This document shows positions 35,207 through 43,725 of a stretch of DNA of 64,000 bases, one piece after another. This DNA is from an uncultured Eubacterium sp. (lineage in GTDB: Bacteria > Bacillota > Clostridia > Lachnospirales > Lachnospiraceae). The notes below the pieces were generated by a model that did not search any database, was not told the origin of the DNA, and worked only from the letters and a program-made list of their open reading frames with translations. The position numbers and the translations under genes are program-made. The stretch is taken from positions 62,001 through 126,000 of the forward strand of contig CAJUDA010000003.1 of the NCBI GenBank assembly GCA_910584875.1. Reading direction: 5' to 3'. The number at the start of each line of letters is the position of its first letter. Position 1 is the first letter of the stretch.

Positions 35207-35953
35207 ATGGGAACCAGGATACGGATCATGGATCTGGAAGTTGATCTGCTGACGGAAGATAACTTCCGCTGCCAGGTGGCAGAGTATCTGGAAAACGATC
35301 ATACAAATGTGATTCATATGATTTCTCTTGATTATATTGACACTTATGATAAAAATGAACTGGTGCAGCAGGTACTGGGCCGGGCTGACCTTGTACTGCC
35401 AGGAGAAAAGACGATCCTTTCAGCACATCATGTAGATGTTCTGGAGACAGGCGGCATGGTGGTGGATTACCATTCCATGCTCAATCTGATGAAAACGATC
35501 AGCTTTCAGGAGAGGACATGTTATCTGGTTGTCCGCAGCGAGAAAGAAGCAAAGGCACTGTACCGTTATCTGACAAAGCATTTCCCGCAAAATAATGTGC
35601 TGGGAGTCCACATATCGGATGGCAATGTTTCAGAAGAGGCACTGGTCAATGATATTAATACAAAATTACCAGATATCCTGCTGCTTTCTATGGACAGCAC
35701 AAAGCAGGAGGAGTGGCTGGAAAAAAATAAAGGTAAGGTGAATACAAAATTATGCGTTGTGTGCGGGAGCATCCTGCCGATGATTCTGAGGGATAATATT
35801 CATATACCGGTATGGATCAGAAAGATCCATCTGGGCAGTATATACCGATGGGTCGCAAGATTCCCGTACTCTCATTTTTTCCGCAGACGTATATTTGACC
35901 GCAAAATGGACGATTATATTACCAAAAAGAAATTGCGGGGAAATCGGAAATGA
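35207..35953 (+). CDS. WecG/TagA/CpsF-like glycosyltransferase-fold protein
   Basis: A 248-residue protein. The C-terminal half matches the family well: LPDILLLSMDSTKQEEWLEKN, then CVVCGSILPM, IPVWIRKIHLGSIYRW and RFPYSHFFRRR. These enzymes add N-acetylmannosamine or related sugars in wall teichoic acid or capsule synthesis. At the site where active members usually have a P-D-G with the catalytic Asp, this one reads LPGEKTILSAH, so activity is doubtful. It follows AGGAGG, and its stop overlaps the yitT-like start by 4 nt. It pairs with the degenerate LCP-like gene upstream. Confidence 0.68.
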   Translation: MGTRIRIMDLEVDLLTEDNFRCQVAEYLENDHTNVIHMISLDYIDTYDKNELVQQVLGRADLVLPGEKTILSAHHVDVLETGGMVVDYHSMLNLMKTISFQERTCYLVVRSEKEAKALYRYLTKHFPQNNVLGVHISDGNVSEEALVNDINTKLPDILLLSMDSTKQEEWLEKNKGKVNTKLCVVCGSILPMILRDNIHIPVWIRKIHLGSIYRWVARFPYSHFFRRRIFDRKMDDYITKKKLRGNRK

Positions 35954-36795
35954 CAAATACTTGGAAAGAAACAGCAGGTTCCTACGCTATGATCGCGCTA
36001 GGAACTTTTTTTATGGCACTTGGTACAAATATGGTTTATGAGCCTATGTCCATGGTGACGGGAGGTTTTGCCGGCATTGGTATTATTCTGCGCCGATTTA
36101 TTCCGGTTCCTCTCTGGGTGGTGACGATGGTGCTGAATCTGCCGCTTTTTGTCCTGGCAGCTAAAAAATTTGGCATGATGTTTGTGCAAAAGACAATCTA
36201 TGCGACAATCTGTTTCTCGTTTTTTCTTGCCGTCGTACCGGAATTTCCGGTCACACATGCGGATTATTTAATGGCAGCGCTGCTGGGAGGTGCCCTGAAT
36301 GGTACCGGACTGGCGCTTGTTTTTGGCAGGCGGGCGTCAACCGGTGGGACAGACCTTCTCAGTACCCTGCTGAATGAATGGTTTCCCTCTGTCAGTACGG
36401 CAGGGATACTGGCTGTTGTCGACGGTATTATTGTAGTGGCAGGTATGCTTATATTTGGGATCCGTATCGGTTTGTACTCGATCGTGGCAGTATTTGTTAC
36501 CTCGCGGGTTATGGACCGGATTCTGGATGGACTCAAATTTGCAAAGATGCTTTATATTATCTCCGGGATGCCGGAAGTGATCGCCGGGGCGGTTCTCAAT
36601 GAACTGGAGCGGGGGGTGACGGCGCTGAAAGGCAGGGGAATGTATTCCGGGATGGACAGGGAAATTCTGATGTGCGCCGTGTCACGGAAAGAAGCGGTAG
36701 TGGTCCTTCAGATGGTCAGGAAACTCGATCCAGATGCGTTTGTCATTGTTTCCGATGTCCGGGAGGTGAGGGGAGAAGGCTTTGAGACTGGGTAA
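35950..36795 (+). CDS. YitT family membrane protein
   Basis: A 281-residue integral membrane protein of the YitT (DUF161) type. Five or six hydrophobic segments contain the family signatures PMSMVTGGFAGIGII and FGRRASTGGTDLL, followed by a cytosolic C-terminal DUF2179 domain from about 205 (RGVTALKGRGMYSG). The biochemical role of YitT proteins is unknown. The start overlaps the previous stop (ATGA), so the LCP-like, CpsF-like and YitT genes form one unit. Confidence 0.88.
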   Translation: MTNTWKETAGSYAMIALGTFFMALGTNMVYEPMSMVTGGFAGIGIILRRFIPVPLWVVTMVLNLPLFVLAAKKFGMMFVQKTIYATICFSFFLAVVPEFPVTHADYLMAALLGGALNGTGLALVFGRRASTGGTDLLSTLLNEWFPSVSTAGILAVVDGIIVVAGMLIFGIRIGLYSIVAVFVTSRVMDRILDGLKFAKMLYIISGMPEVIAGAVLNELERGVTALKGRGMYSGMDREILMCAVSRKEAVVVLQMVRKLDPDAFVIVSDVREVRGEGFETG

Positions 36796-36938
36796 ATGTT
36801 AAAAAACTGTAATCAGATTATGCAATTTATACAAATCTTTTTTAATATTTTATGAATTTTGAATATGGTGTTTTTGTGTCATTTAGTGTATAGTAACTAA
36901 TAGATGTTTATGACAATAATATCTTAGGAGGAACTAAA

Positions 36939-38051
36939 ATGGCAAGTTTATCATTAAAGAACATCAACAAAGTATATCCAAACGGATTTCATGCGGTACG
37001 TGACTTTAACTTAGAGATCGAAGATAAAGAGTTTATTATCTTCGTAGGGCCATCCGGCTGTGGTAAATCTACCACACTCCGTATGATCGCAGGGCTTGAG
37101 GAAATTTCCAGTGGTGAGTTATGGATTGGGGACAAACTGGTAAATGACGTAGAGCCGAAAGACAGGGATATTGCGATGGTATTCCAGAACTACGCCCTGT
37201 ACCCACATATGTCAGTATATGATAATATGGCATTCGGTCTGAAGCTGAGAAAGACGCCAAAGGATCAGATTGACCGCCTGGTACATGAAGCAGCTAAAAT
37301 CCTTGATATCGAGCATCTGCTGGACCGTAAGCCGAAGGCTCTGTCCGGTGGTCAGAGACAGCGTGTGGCGATGGGTCGTGCGATCGTCCGTAATCCTAAA
37401 GTATTCCTGATGGATGAGCCTCTTTCCAACCTGGATGCAAAACTCCGTGTACAGATGCGTGTTGAGATTTCCAAACTCCATCAGAGACTGGAGACTACGA
37501 TCATCTATGTAACACATGACCAGACAGAGGCGCTGACACTGGGTACCCGTATCGTTGTTATGAAAGACGGTATCGTACAGCAGGTATCTTCTCCGCTGGA
37601 TCTGTATATGAGACCGAACAACCAGTTTGTTGCCGGATTCATCGGTTCACCGCAGATGAACTTTATTGACGCCAAAGTTGTGGAGTCTGGTTCTGACGTA
37701 ATGCTTATGTTTGGTGCAAACTCTGTAAAACTGCCGGAGAATAAGGCAAAGATTCTTCTGGATGGTGGTTATCAGGATAAGACGATCACATTTGGTATCC
37801 GTCCGGAGGATATCAAAGATGAAGAGATGTTTATCAACAACTCTCCGGATACAGCATTTGAAGCAACCGTAAAGGTATACGAAATGCTTGGTGCAGAAGT
37901 ATTCCTGTATTTTACAGTGGATACCTTTGATATTACAGTACGCGTAAATCCACGTACAACAGCCCGTCCTGGTGATACGATCAAGATGGCGATGGACGGC
38001 ACCAAGATCCATCTCTTTGATAAGGAGACACAGGAGACGATCTGTAACTGA
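36939..38051 (+). CDS. msmX: Carbohydrate ABC transporter ATP-binding protein (UgpC/MsmX type)
   Basis: A 370-residue ATPase. Walker A is GPSGCGKST, the signature is LSGGQRQRVAMGRA, Walker B is VFLMDEPLSNLD, and the H-loop is VTHDQTEAL. A C-terminal TOBE/MalK regulatory domain follows with GIRPEDI. This is the subtype that energises sugar importers. No permease or binding protein lies beside it, so it is probably the shared ATPase of several sugar importers, as MsmX and MsmK are in Bacillus and streptococci; that is inference from isolation. Codons look like those of a highly expressed gene (many CGT, AAC and GGT). AGGAGG precedes the ATG, and a terminator follows. Confidence 0.9.
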   Translation: MASLSLKNINKVYPNGFHAVRDFNLEIEDKEFIIFVGPSGCGKSTTLRMIAGLEEISSGELWIGDKLVNDVEPKDRDIAMVFQNYALYPHMSVYDNMAFGLKLRKTPKDQIDRLVHEAAKILDIEHLLDRKPKALSGGQRQRVAMGRAIVRNPKVFLMDEPLSNLDAKLRVQMRVEISKLHQRLETTIIYVTHDQTEALTLGTRIVVMKDGIVQQVSSPLDLYMRPNNQFVAGFIGSPQMNFIDAKVVESGSDVMLMFGANSVKLPENKAKILLDGGYQDKTITFGIRPEDIKDEEMFINNSPDTAFEATVKVYEMLGAEVFLYFTVDTFDITVRVNPRTTARPGDTIKMAMDGTKIHLFDKETQETICN

Positions 38052-38079
38052 TTTCGTTCTATAAAGGTAAACAAAGCAG

Positions 38080-38111
38080 ACTGCCATGCCCGTCAGGGTG
38101 TGGCAGTTTTT
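38080..38111 (+). terminator. Terminator after the sugar ABC ATPase gene
   Basis: ACTGCCA and TGGCAGT pair, with additional CCC/GGG pairing inside, followed by TTTTTAT. Confidence 0.75.
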
Positions 38112-38200
38112 ATGTAAATAGGAGAGTTCGTCTTGTGCGGAGCAAGGATCAGCGAAGAAGCAAAGGTTCCATGAACGTTGAGCTAGATTGAATTGTTTGT

Positions 38201-38407
38201 TGTCAAATATACGTAGTGGATCTTTTCAAGATTCCAGTAATTCAGGCAGAAAGATTTGGGAAGAGTGGGTTTTGAGTACGTTGGCAGGAGGCACTGGTAA
38301 TTTCAGTGCCCCTGCCACTACGTACTCAATTAGCGAAAGCGCCCACGAAGCACAAACTCTCTGCCTGAATTACGGAAATTGAAAAAAGCGCACGTGATTA
38401 CTTGACA
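38201..38407. repeat. 207-bp imperfect palindrome
   Basis: In a stretch without genes, the outer ends TGTCAA and TTGACA are complementary, and the arms pair again at several depths. GTAATTCAGGCAGA at 38237-38250 pairs perfectly with 38360-38373, TTGAGTACG at 38272-38280 with 38321-38329, TGGCAGG at 38282-38288 with 38311-38317, and GCACTG at 38291-38296 with 38304-38309. It could fold into one long hairpin in RNA or a cruciform in DNA. It ends just before the promoter of the CdaR-like gene. A miniature inverted-repeat element, a structured RNA or a regulatory element are all possible. Confidence 0.7.
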
Positions 38408-38428
38408 CAAACAATACAAATCTCTTTT

Positions 38429-38457
38429 TTGACAATATTCCTCAAAGATGTTACAAT
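38429..38457 (+). promoter_or_regulatory. Promoter of the CdaR-like gene
   Basis: Perfect TTGACA at 38429-38434, 17 nt, TACAAT at 38452-38457, about 48 nt before the TTG start. The palindrome lies immediately upstream. Confidence 0.75.
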
Positions 38458-38504
38458 AAAATATCTATAGAGCTGGAGTGAAAAGGAGAGAAGGAGGTAC
38501 GGCG

Positions 38505-39593
38505 TTGATATCAAACCAGATTTTACAGAATACGATAGAGGGGATCAAGGCGATCACGAAAATTGAATTATACGTAATGGATACAGATGGGAATATACTG
38601 GCAGAGACATCGGCAGATGGCAGAAGATATAACGATTCCATCCAGACATTTGTGGACTCTCCGGCAGACAGTCAGGTTTTACAGGGCTATCAGTTTTTTA
38701 AGGTCTATGATGAAAGCCAGCTGGAGTACATCGTTGTATCGAAAGGGGATTCGGAGGAAGTGTATATGATCGGCAAGATCGTTTCCTTTCAGATACAAAA
38801 TCTTCTGGTCGCTTACAAAGAACGCTATGATAAAGATAACTTTATTAAGAACCTGCTTCTTGACAACCTGCTTCTTGTTGACATATTTAACCGTGCCAAA
38901 AAGTTACATATTGAGATGAATGTCCGCCGTGTCGTCTATATTATAGAGACGAGTAAGGAGAAGGATAATGGAGCGCTGGAGACCGTGCGGGGAATGTTTG
39001 CCGGAGGAAACAAAGATTTTATCACAGCAGTGGATGAGAAAAACATTATTCTGGTGAAGGAACTGGCGCAGAATGAATCCTATGAAGATCTGGAAAAAAC
39101 AGCCCAGGTTATTGTAGATATGCTGAATACAGAGGCAATGGCGCGGGTTCATGTAGCATATGGCACGATTATTGATGAGATCAAGGAAGTGTCCCGTTCT
39201 TATAAAGAAGCAAAAATGGCACTGGATGTCGGTAAGATTTTTTATAATGACCATAATGTCATGGCATATAGTAATCTGGGAATCGGGCGTCTGATCTATC
39301 AGCTGCCGCTGCCGCTGTGCAAGATGTTTATTAAGGAAATCTTTGGGGATAATACGCCAGACAGTTTTGATGAAGAGACCCTGACGACGATCTACAAATT
39401 TTTTGAGAATAACTTAAATGTATCCGAGACTTCCAGGCAGCTTTATATTCATCGGAATACACTGGTGTACCGTCTGGATAAGTTACAAAAAAGTACAAGT
39501 CTTGATATCAGGATTTTTGATGATGCGATCACGTTCCATATCGCATTGATGGTAGTAAAATATATGAAATATCTGGAAACAATTGATTATTAA
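38505..39593 (+). CDS. CdaR/PucR-type transcriptional regulator
   Basis: A 362-residue regulator. The N-terminal part (about 1-115) resembles the sugar-diacid or autoinducer sensor region of CdaR-like proteins (IELYVMDTDGNILAET). A middle GGDEF-like fold without GGDEF residues follows, then a C-terminal PucR-type helix-turn-helix, TIYKFFENNLNVSETSRQLYIHRNTLVYRLDKL (split here for length: recognition part YIHRNTLVYRLDKL). It is a cytosolic DNA-binding protein, ligand unknown. The start is TTG at 38505, because AAGGAGGT at 38491-38498 is ideally spaced; the open frame runs back through this site. The target could be its own promoter or ftsEX 43 nt downstream. Confidence 0.8.
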   Translation: MISNQILQNTIEGIKAITKIELYVMDTDGNILAETSADGRRYNDSIQTFVDSPADSQVLQGYQFFKVYDESQLEYIVVSKGDSEEVYMIGKIVSFQIQNLLVAYKERYDKDNFIKNLLLDNLLLVDIFNRAKKLHIEMNVRRVVYIIETSKEKDNGALETVRGMFAGGNKDFITAVDEKNIILVKELAQNESYEDLEKTAQVIVDMLNTEAMARVHVAYGTIIDEIKEVSRSYKEAKMALDVGKIFYNDHNVMAYSNLGIGRLIYQLPLPLCKMFIKEIFGDNTPDSFDEETLTTIYKFFENNLNVSETSRQLYIHRNTLVYRLDKLQKSTSLDIRIFDDAITFHIALMVVKYMKYLETIDY

Positions 39594-39635
39594 AAGGCAG
39601 GTGAAATGTCCTGCCATTAAAGAGGTGTTCGTTCC

Positions 39636-40352
39636 ATGCAGGAGGCAGAAAAAAAGATTCCGATCATCGCACTGGATCATGTTTCCAAACACTATTCTAC
39701 AGGAGTAGATGCATTGCGGGATATTACGATCCGGATTGATAACGGAGAGTTTGTATTTGTAGTAGGTAAAAGTGGATCAGGTAAATCCACTTTTATTAAA
39801 TTGCTGTTAAAGGAACTGGATCCGTCAGAGGGAAAATTATATGTGGGGGGACGCCAGGTCACACACCTGAAGCGCAAACAGGTCTCTCTGTACCGGCGTC
39901 AGATCGGCGTCGTATTTCAGGATTTCCGGCTTCTTGCCAATAAGACCGTATATGAAAATATCGCTTTTGCCCAGCAGATCATCGGTATGTCCGGCAGGGA
40001 GACAGAGAGAAATGTTGCCATCGTTATGGAAATGGTAGGTCTCACAGGAAAGGGAAAGGTTTATCCGGGAGAATTATCCGGGGGAGAGCAGCAGCGCGTG
40101 GCGATAGCGCGGGCGCTGATCAACCGCCCTGTGATCCTGCTGGCGGATGAGCCGACCGGTAATCTCGATCCCCAGACAGCATGGGATATCATGATGCTTC
40201 TGCAGGAAGTGAACCAGTCTGGTACTACTGTCGTCGTTGTGACACATAACAATGATATTGTGGATGTGATGCAAAAGAGAGTGATCACGCTGGATCAGGG
40301 GACAGTCATCCACGATGAAAAAAAGGGTGGTTATCAGTATGAGAGAATTTAA
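39636..40352 (+). CDS. ftsE: Cell division ATP-binding protein FtsE
   Basis: ABC ATPase that partners FtsX to switch on peptidoglycan hydrolases at the septum or side wall. It has Walker A GKSGSGKST, Q-loop FQDFRLL, signature LSGGEQQRVAIARA and Walker B ILLADEPTGNLD, all as in FtsE. The length is 238 residues. A hairpin of GGCAGG and CCTGCC (39596-39615) stands between the regulator gene and the AGAGGTG ribosome site. The gene overlaps ftsX by 14 nt. Confidence 0.93.
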   Translation: MQEAEKKIPIIALDHVSKHYSTGVDALRDITIRIDNGEFVFVVGKSGSGKSTFIKLLLKELDPSEGKLYVGGRQVTHLKRKQVSLYRRQIGVVFQDFRLLANKTVYENIAFAQQIIGMSGRETERNVAIVMEMVGLTGKGKVYPGELSGGEQQRVAIARALINRPVILLADEPTGNLDPQTAWDIMMLLQEVNQSGTTVVVVTHNNDIVDVMQKRVITLDQGTVIHDEKKGGYQYERI

Positions 40353-41250
40353 TGTATTTTTATACAGTATCTGGCAGGGATTGAAAAGCCTGAGGCGTAA
40401 CCGGATGTTTACGCTGGCTTCTGTGGGGACAGTGGCAGCATGCCTGTTTTTATTTGGACTCTTTTATTTTGTACTGGGTAATTTTCGCAATATGATCCGT
40501 TCAGCAGAGAGCTCCGTGGGCATTTCTGTGTTCTTTGATGAGGGAGTATCCGAAGAGACCATTGGGAAGATCGGTGAGATCATCCGGCAGCGACCGGAGG
40601 TGGATCGTGTGGAATATGTCTCGGCAGAGCAGGCATGGGAACAGTTTAAACAAGAAAATTTTAAGGATTCACCAGAACTGGCAGAGAGTTTTCGTGATGA
40701 TAACCCATTGCAGGATTCTGCCTCCTATGCGGTATATCTCAGGGATATCGATCAACAGGATACACTTGTAGAATATCTGGAAGCGGTGGTGGGGGTCCGG
40801 GAAGTGAAACGCTCTGCGGAGGTGGCGAAGAATCTATCCAGCGTCAGCAGTCTGGTCGGGATCGCATCTGTTGTGCTGATTCTTGTGCTGCTGCTGGTAT
40901 CCGTGTTTCTGATCTACTCTACCATTGCCACAGGAATTGCTGTGCGCAAACCGGAGATCGCCCTGATGCGTCTGATGGGGGCGTCGGATTATTTTATCTG
41001 GTCACCGTTTATTGTGGAAGGAGTGATCATCGGAATACTTGGCGCTGCCCTTCCTCTGATTCTGCTGTCAGTACTGTATGGCAGGATCATATCCTATGTG
41101 GCAGATCATTTTGCTATTTTTGCCAGGGGGTTGTCATTTTTGACAACAGGTCAGGTCTTTGCTGTCCTGATTCCGGTATCCTTGCTGACAGGGATGGGGA
41201 TCGGACTGGTGGGAAGTTTTATTAACGTCAGGAAAAATATGAACATATAA
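40339..41250 (+). CDS. ftsX: Cell division protein FtsX
   Basis: A 303-residue membrane partner of FtsE. One helix near 24-47 precedes an extracellular domain (about 50-170) that contacts the hydrolase. Three helices follow (about 180-205, 228-255, 275-298), the first after LSSVSSLVGIAS. The topology is that of the FtsX/MacB permease family. The start is the ATG at 40339 (MREFNVFLYSIWQG) after AGGGTGG; upstream in-frame codons from 40315 lie inside ftsE. The next gene encodes the coiled-coil M23 hydrolase that FtsX is expected to control. Confidence 0.93.
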   Translation: MREFNVFLYSIWQGLKSLRRNRMFTLASVGTVAACLFLFGLFYFVLGNFRNMIRSAESSVGISVFFDEGVSEETIGKIGEIIRQRPEVDRVEYVSAEQAWEQFKQENFKDSPELAESFRDDNPLQDSASYAVYLRDIDQQDTLVEYLEAVVGVREVKRSAEVAKNLSSVSSLVGIASVVLILVLLLVSVFLIYSTIATGIAVRKPEIALMRLMGASDYFIWSPFIVEGVIIGILGAALPLILLSVLYGRIISYVADHFAIFARGLSFLTTGQVFAVLIPVSLLTGMGIGLVGSFINVRKNMNI

Positions 41251-41267
41251 TACAGGAGGCGGTTTGG

Positions 41268-42482
41268 ATGCTGCGGATCAAGCATTGTCTGTACAGTATT
41301 CTATTTGTTTGTCTGGTGGTTCTCGTATTGCTGGGAGACCGTTCACAGGCAGAAGAACCTGATAAGGTGGAGAAATATGACCAGCAGATATCGGAAGCGC
41401 GCAAAAAACAAAAAGGCTATGAAGAGGAAACGGAACGTCTGCAGCAGGAGCTGGAAGAGATCGAGAAGGCGAAGGACAAAACATTGCTTTATATTGAAAA
41501 GCTGGATAAGAAAAGCAGTTCTCTGGAGGAGAGCCTGGAGGATTTAAAAGAACGTATACAAAAGACCGGAAGTGAACTGCAAAATGCGGGTAAGGAACTG
41601 GCACAGGCAGAGAAGACCGAAGAAAAACAGTATGCCGTTATGAAAAAACGCATAAAATACATGTATGAAAATGGAAACCAGGACTATCTTGAAATCCTGT
41701 TCAGTTCCAGAGATATCGGGGATCTTCTGAACAGGACGGAATATATTGAGAAGATCAGTTCTTATGACCGGAATATTTTTAAAGAATATGTAAAGACAAA
41801 GGAGGATATCCGCCAGAGGAAGAAACAAATCGAGGGGAAACTCTCGGACCTGGAGGATATGCAGGCAGAAGAGACAGCAGAAAAAGAGGCGCTGAATGAT
41901 CTGAGGAATAAGAAAAAACAAGAACTGGGAAATTATAAAAAACAGATCACAGTGTCACAGGAAAAATCGGATGAGTATGCGAGACAGGCAGCAGAGGCAG
42001 AAGCAGAGGTGGAGAAGCTGCTGCAGGAAAAGCAGGCAGAGATAGACCGGCAGAATGCTGTGGGGGCAGGGAATTCCGGTGGTGATGGTACCCTGCGCTG
42101 GCCTCTGGATGTAGCAGGGAGGATATCGTCCCGGTTTGGCAAAAGAGGCAGACCGACGGCAGGAGCCAGTACCTACCATAAGGGGATCGATATCGCAGTT
42201 TCCCATGGCACTCCTGTTGTGGCGGCTGGGGCAGGGACCGTAGTGACAGCCTCGTATAGTTCCAGTGCGGGGAATTATGTTATGATCTCTCACGGCGACC
42301 GGCTGTTTACTGTATATATGCACTGTTCCCGGCTTGCTGTAAAAAAGGGTGATACCGTGACTGCCGGGCAGCGCATCGCTTATGTGGGATCGACGGGTAT
42401 TTCCACTGGTCCCCATCTGCATTTTGGTGTTTCAAAAAATGGTTCTTATGTGGATCCACTGACTTATGTAAATCAGAAATAG
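41268..42482 (+). CDS. Coiled-coil murein hydrolase with M23 peptidase domain (EnvC/PcsB-like partner of FtsEX)
   Basis: A 404-residue exported protein. A signal peptide covers about 1-28 (cleavage near SQAEE). Long coiled coils rich in Glu, Lys and Gln run from about 30 to 265. A Gly linker leads to an M23 domain at about 275-400 with HKGIDIA (metal His and Asp) and GPHLHFGV (second and third His). All metal residues are present, so it should be an active endopeptidase rather than an EnvC-type activator that lacks them. Position right after ftsX supports control by FtsEX. AGGAGG lies upstream of the ATG. Confidence 0.9.
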   Translation: MLRIKHCLYSILFVCLVVLVLLGDRSQAEEPDKVEKYDQQISEARKKQKGYEEETERLQQELEEIEKAKDKTLLYIEKLDKKSSSLEESLEDLKERIQKTGSELQNAGKELAQAEKTEEKQYAVMKKRIKYMYENGNQDYLEILFSSRDIGDLLNRTEYIEKISSYDRNIFKEYVKTKEDIRQRKKQIEGKLSDLEDMQAEETAEKEALNDLRNKKKQELGNYKKQITVSQEKSDEYARQAAEAEAEVEKLLQEKQAEIDRQNAVGAGNSGGDGTLRWPLDVAGRISSRFGKRGRPTAGASTYHKGIDIAVSHGTPVVAAGAGTVVTASYSSSAGNYVMISHGDRLFTVYMHCSRLAVKKGDTVTAGQRIAYVGSTGISTGPHLHFGVSKNGSYVDPLTYVNQK

Positions 42483-42502
42483 ATCAACGGATTGGAGGCA
42501 AT

Positions 42503-43708
42503 ATGAAAAAAGGGAGCAGCAGGGCAATGAAGCGGATTTATATATCCGGTATCATTTCCGGCATTTTTGTGTGTCTGATCATAATACTTTTGTTGCAGTT
42601 TTTTGGTGTGATACCGAGGTGGTGGAGTACCGGGTTTGTCGAAGATGTCGGGAAACGTGCCGGGGTGGTGGAGCACTATGTCAATAAGTATTACTGGAAA
42701 GATGATATTTCAGAGGAAAAGATGGCTGAGTATGCAGCAAAAGGGATGGTATCTGCACTGGGAGACAAGTATTCCGTTTATTATTCCCAGGAGGAATACG
42801 ATGATGCGATGAACAGTGTGAATGGGGATTACAATGGGATTGGCGCCATGATCCGTCTGGATGCCGGGACGAACCGTAAATATATTGCCTCTGTGGAAGA
42901 GGGAAAACCGGCGGCAAAGGCGGGACTGCAGAAAGGGGATGAACTGCTCAAGGTAAATGGCACATCGGTAGCGGATAAAACATTGTCAGAGATCGTATCC
43001 ATGATCGGTGGAGAGGAAGGGAAGACAGCGGTGCTGACGATCGCCAGGATGAAGGACGGCAAATCAGTACAGCAGGAGATTCAAGTGACGAGCGAAAAGA
43101 TTGTAAGCCAGTCTGTCTATCACCGTATGCTGGAATCAGACACCGGGTATATCCGGATCTCACAGTTTGACAAAGAGACGGTGGGACAGTATAAGGCAGC
43201 GGTGGATGAACTGGAGAAAAAGGGGCAGAAAAGGCTTATTATCGACGTCCGTGACAATGGGGGCGGCTCCCTGGAGGCATGCATTGATATGCTGGACCGG
43301 ATGCTGCCTGCCGGGAAACTGATCACGGAGACATCCCGGAGCCGGGGGAATAAAGAGTATACATCGACCGATGAGGAACATTTTGATAAGCCTGTGGTGA
43401 TCCTCATCAATGGTAACAGCGCCAGCGCCTCGGAAGTATTTGCCGGTACGATGCAGGACCGTGCCGCAGCGGTGCTGGTAGGGGAAAAAAGCTTCGGCAA
43501 GGGGATCGTCCAGACAATCTTCTCGCTGCAGGATGTCTGTGGCGGCGGTATCAAGCTGACGACAGGAGAATACCTGCTTCCGGGCGGACGGTCGATCCAT
43601 GGGAAAGGTCTGACGCCGGATGTGGAAGCTGCTTATACAGGGACGTCGAAAGAACTGGGAGCAGAGGATGACAATCAGTTAAAGAAAGCGCTGGAAGTTA
43701 TAGACTGA
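42503..43708 (+). CDS. ctpA: Carboxy-terminal processing protease (S41)
   Basis: A 401-residue protease with an N-terminal membrane helix (about 10-33). A PDZ domain follows at about 110-195 (YNGIGAMIRL, AGLQKGDELLKVNG) and the S41 core at about 200-375. The catalytic Ser lies in INGNSASASE and the Lys in GEKSFGKGIVQ. It acts outside the membrane on protein C termini. The ftsE-ftsX-M23-ctpA order is frequent in Clostridia, and CtpA-like proteases can trim such hydrolases; the substrate here is inferred. The start has GGAGG upstream. Confidence 0.93.
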   Translation: MKKGSSRAMKRIYISGIISGIFVCLIIILLLQFFGVIPRWWSTGFVEDVGKRAGVVEHYVNKYYWKDDISEEKMAEYAAKGMVSALGDKYSVYYSQEEYDDAMNSVNGDYNGIGAMIRLDAGTNRKYIASVEEGKPAAKAGLQKGDELLKVNGTSVADKTLSEIVSMIGGEEGKTAVLTIARMKDGKSVQQEIQVTSEKIVSQSVYHRMLESDTGYIRISQFDKETVGQYKAAVDELEKKGQKRLIIDVRDNGGGSLEACIDMLDRMLPAGKLITETSRSRGNKEYTSTDEEHFDKPVVILINGNSASASEVFAGTMQDRAAAVLVGEKSFGKGIVQTIFSLQDVCGGGIKLTTGEYLLPGGRSIHGKGLTPDVEAAYTGTSKELGAEDDNQLKKALEVID

Positions 43709-43725
43709 TCAGAAGGAGGATGCAA

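Noticed and set aside
38188..38382. 64-codon plus-strand frame across the palindrome
   Set aside because: It runs through the inverted repeat, lacks a ribosome site, and its sequence is explained by the DNA symmetry.
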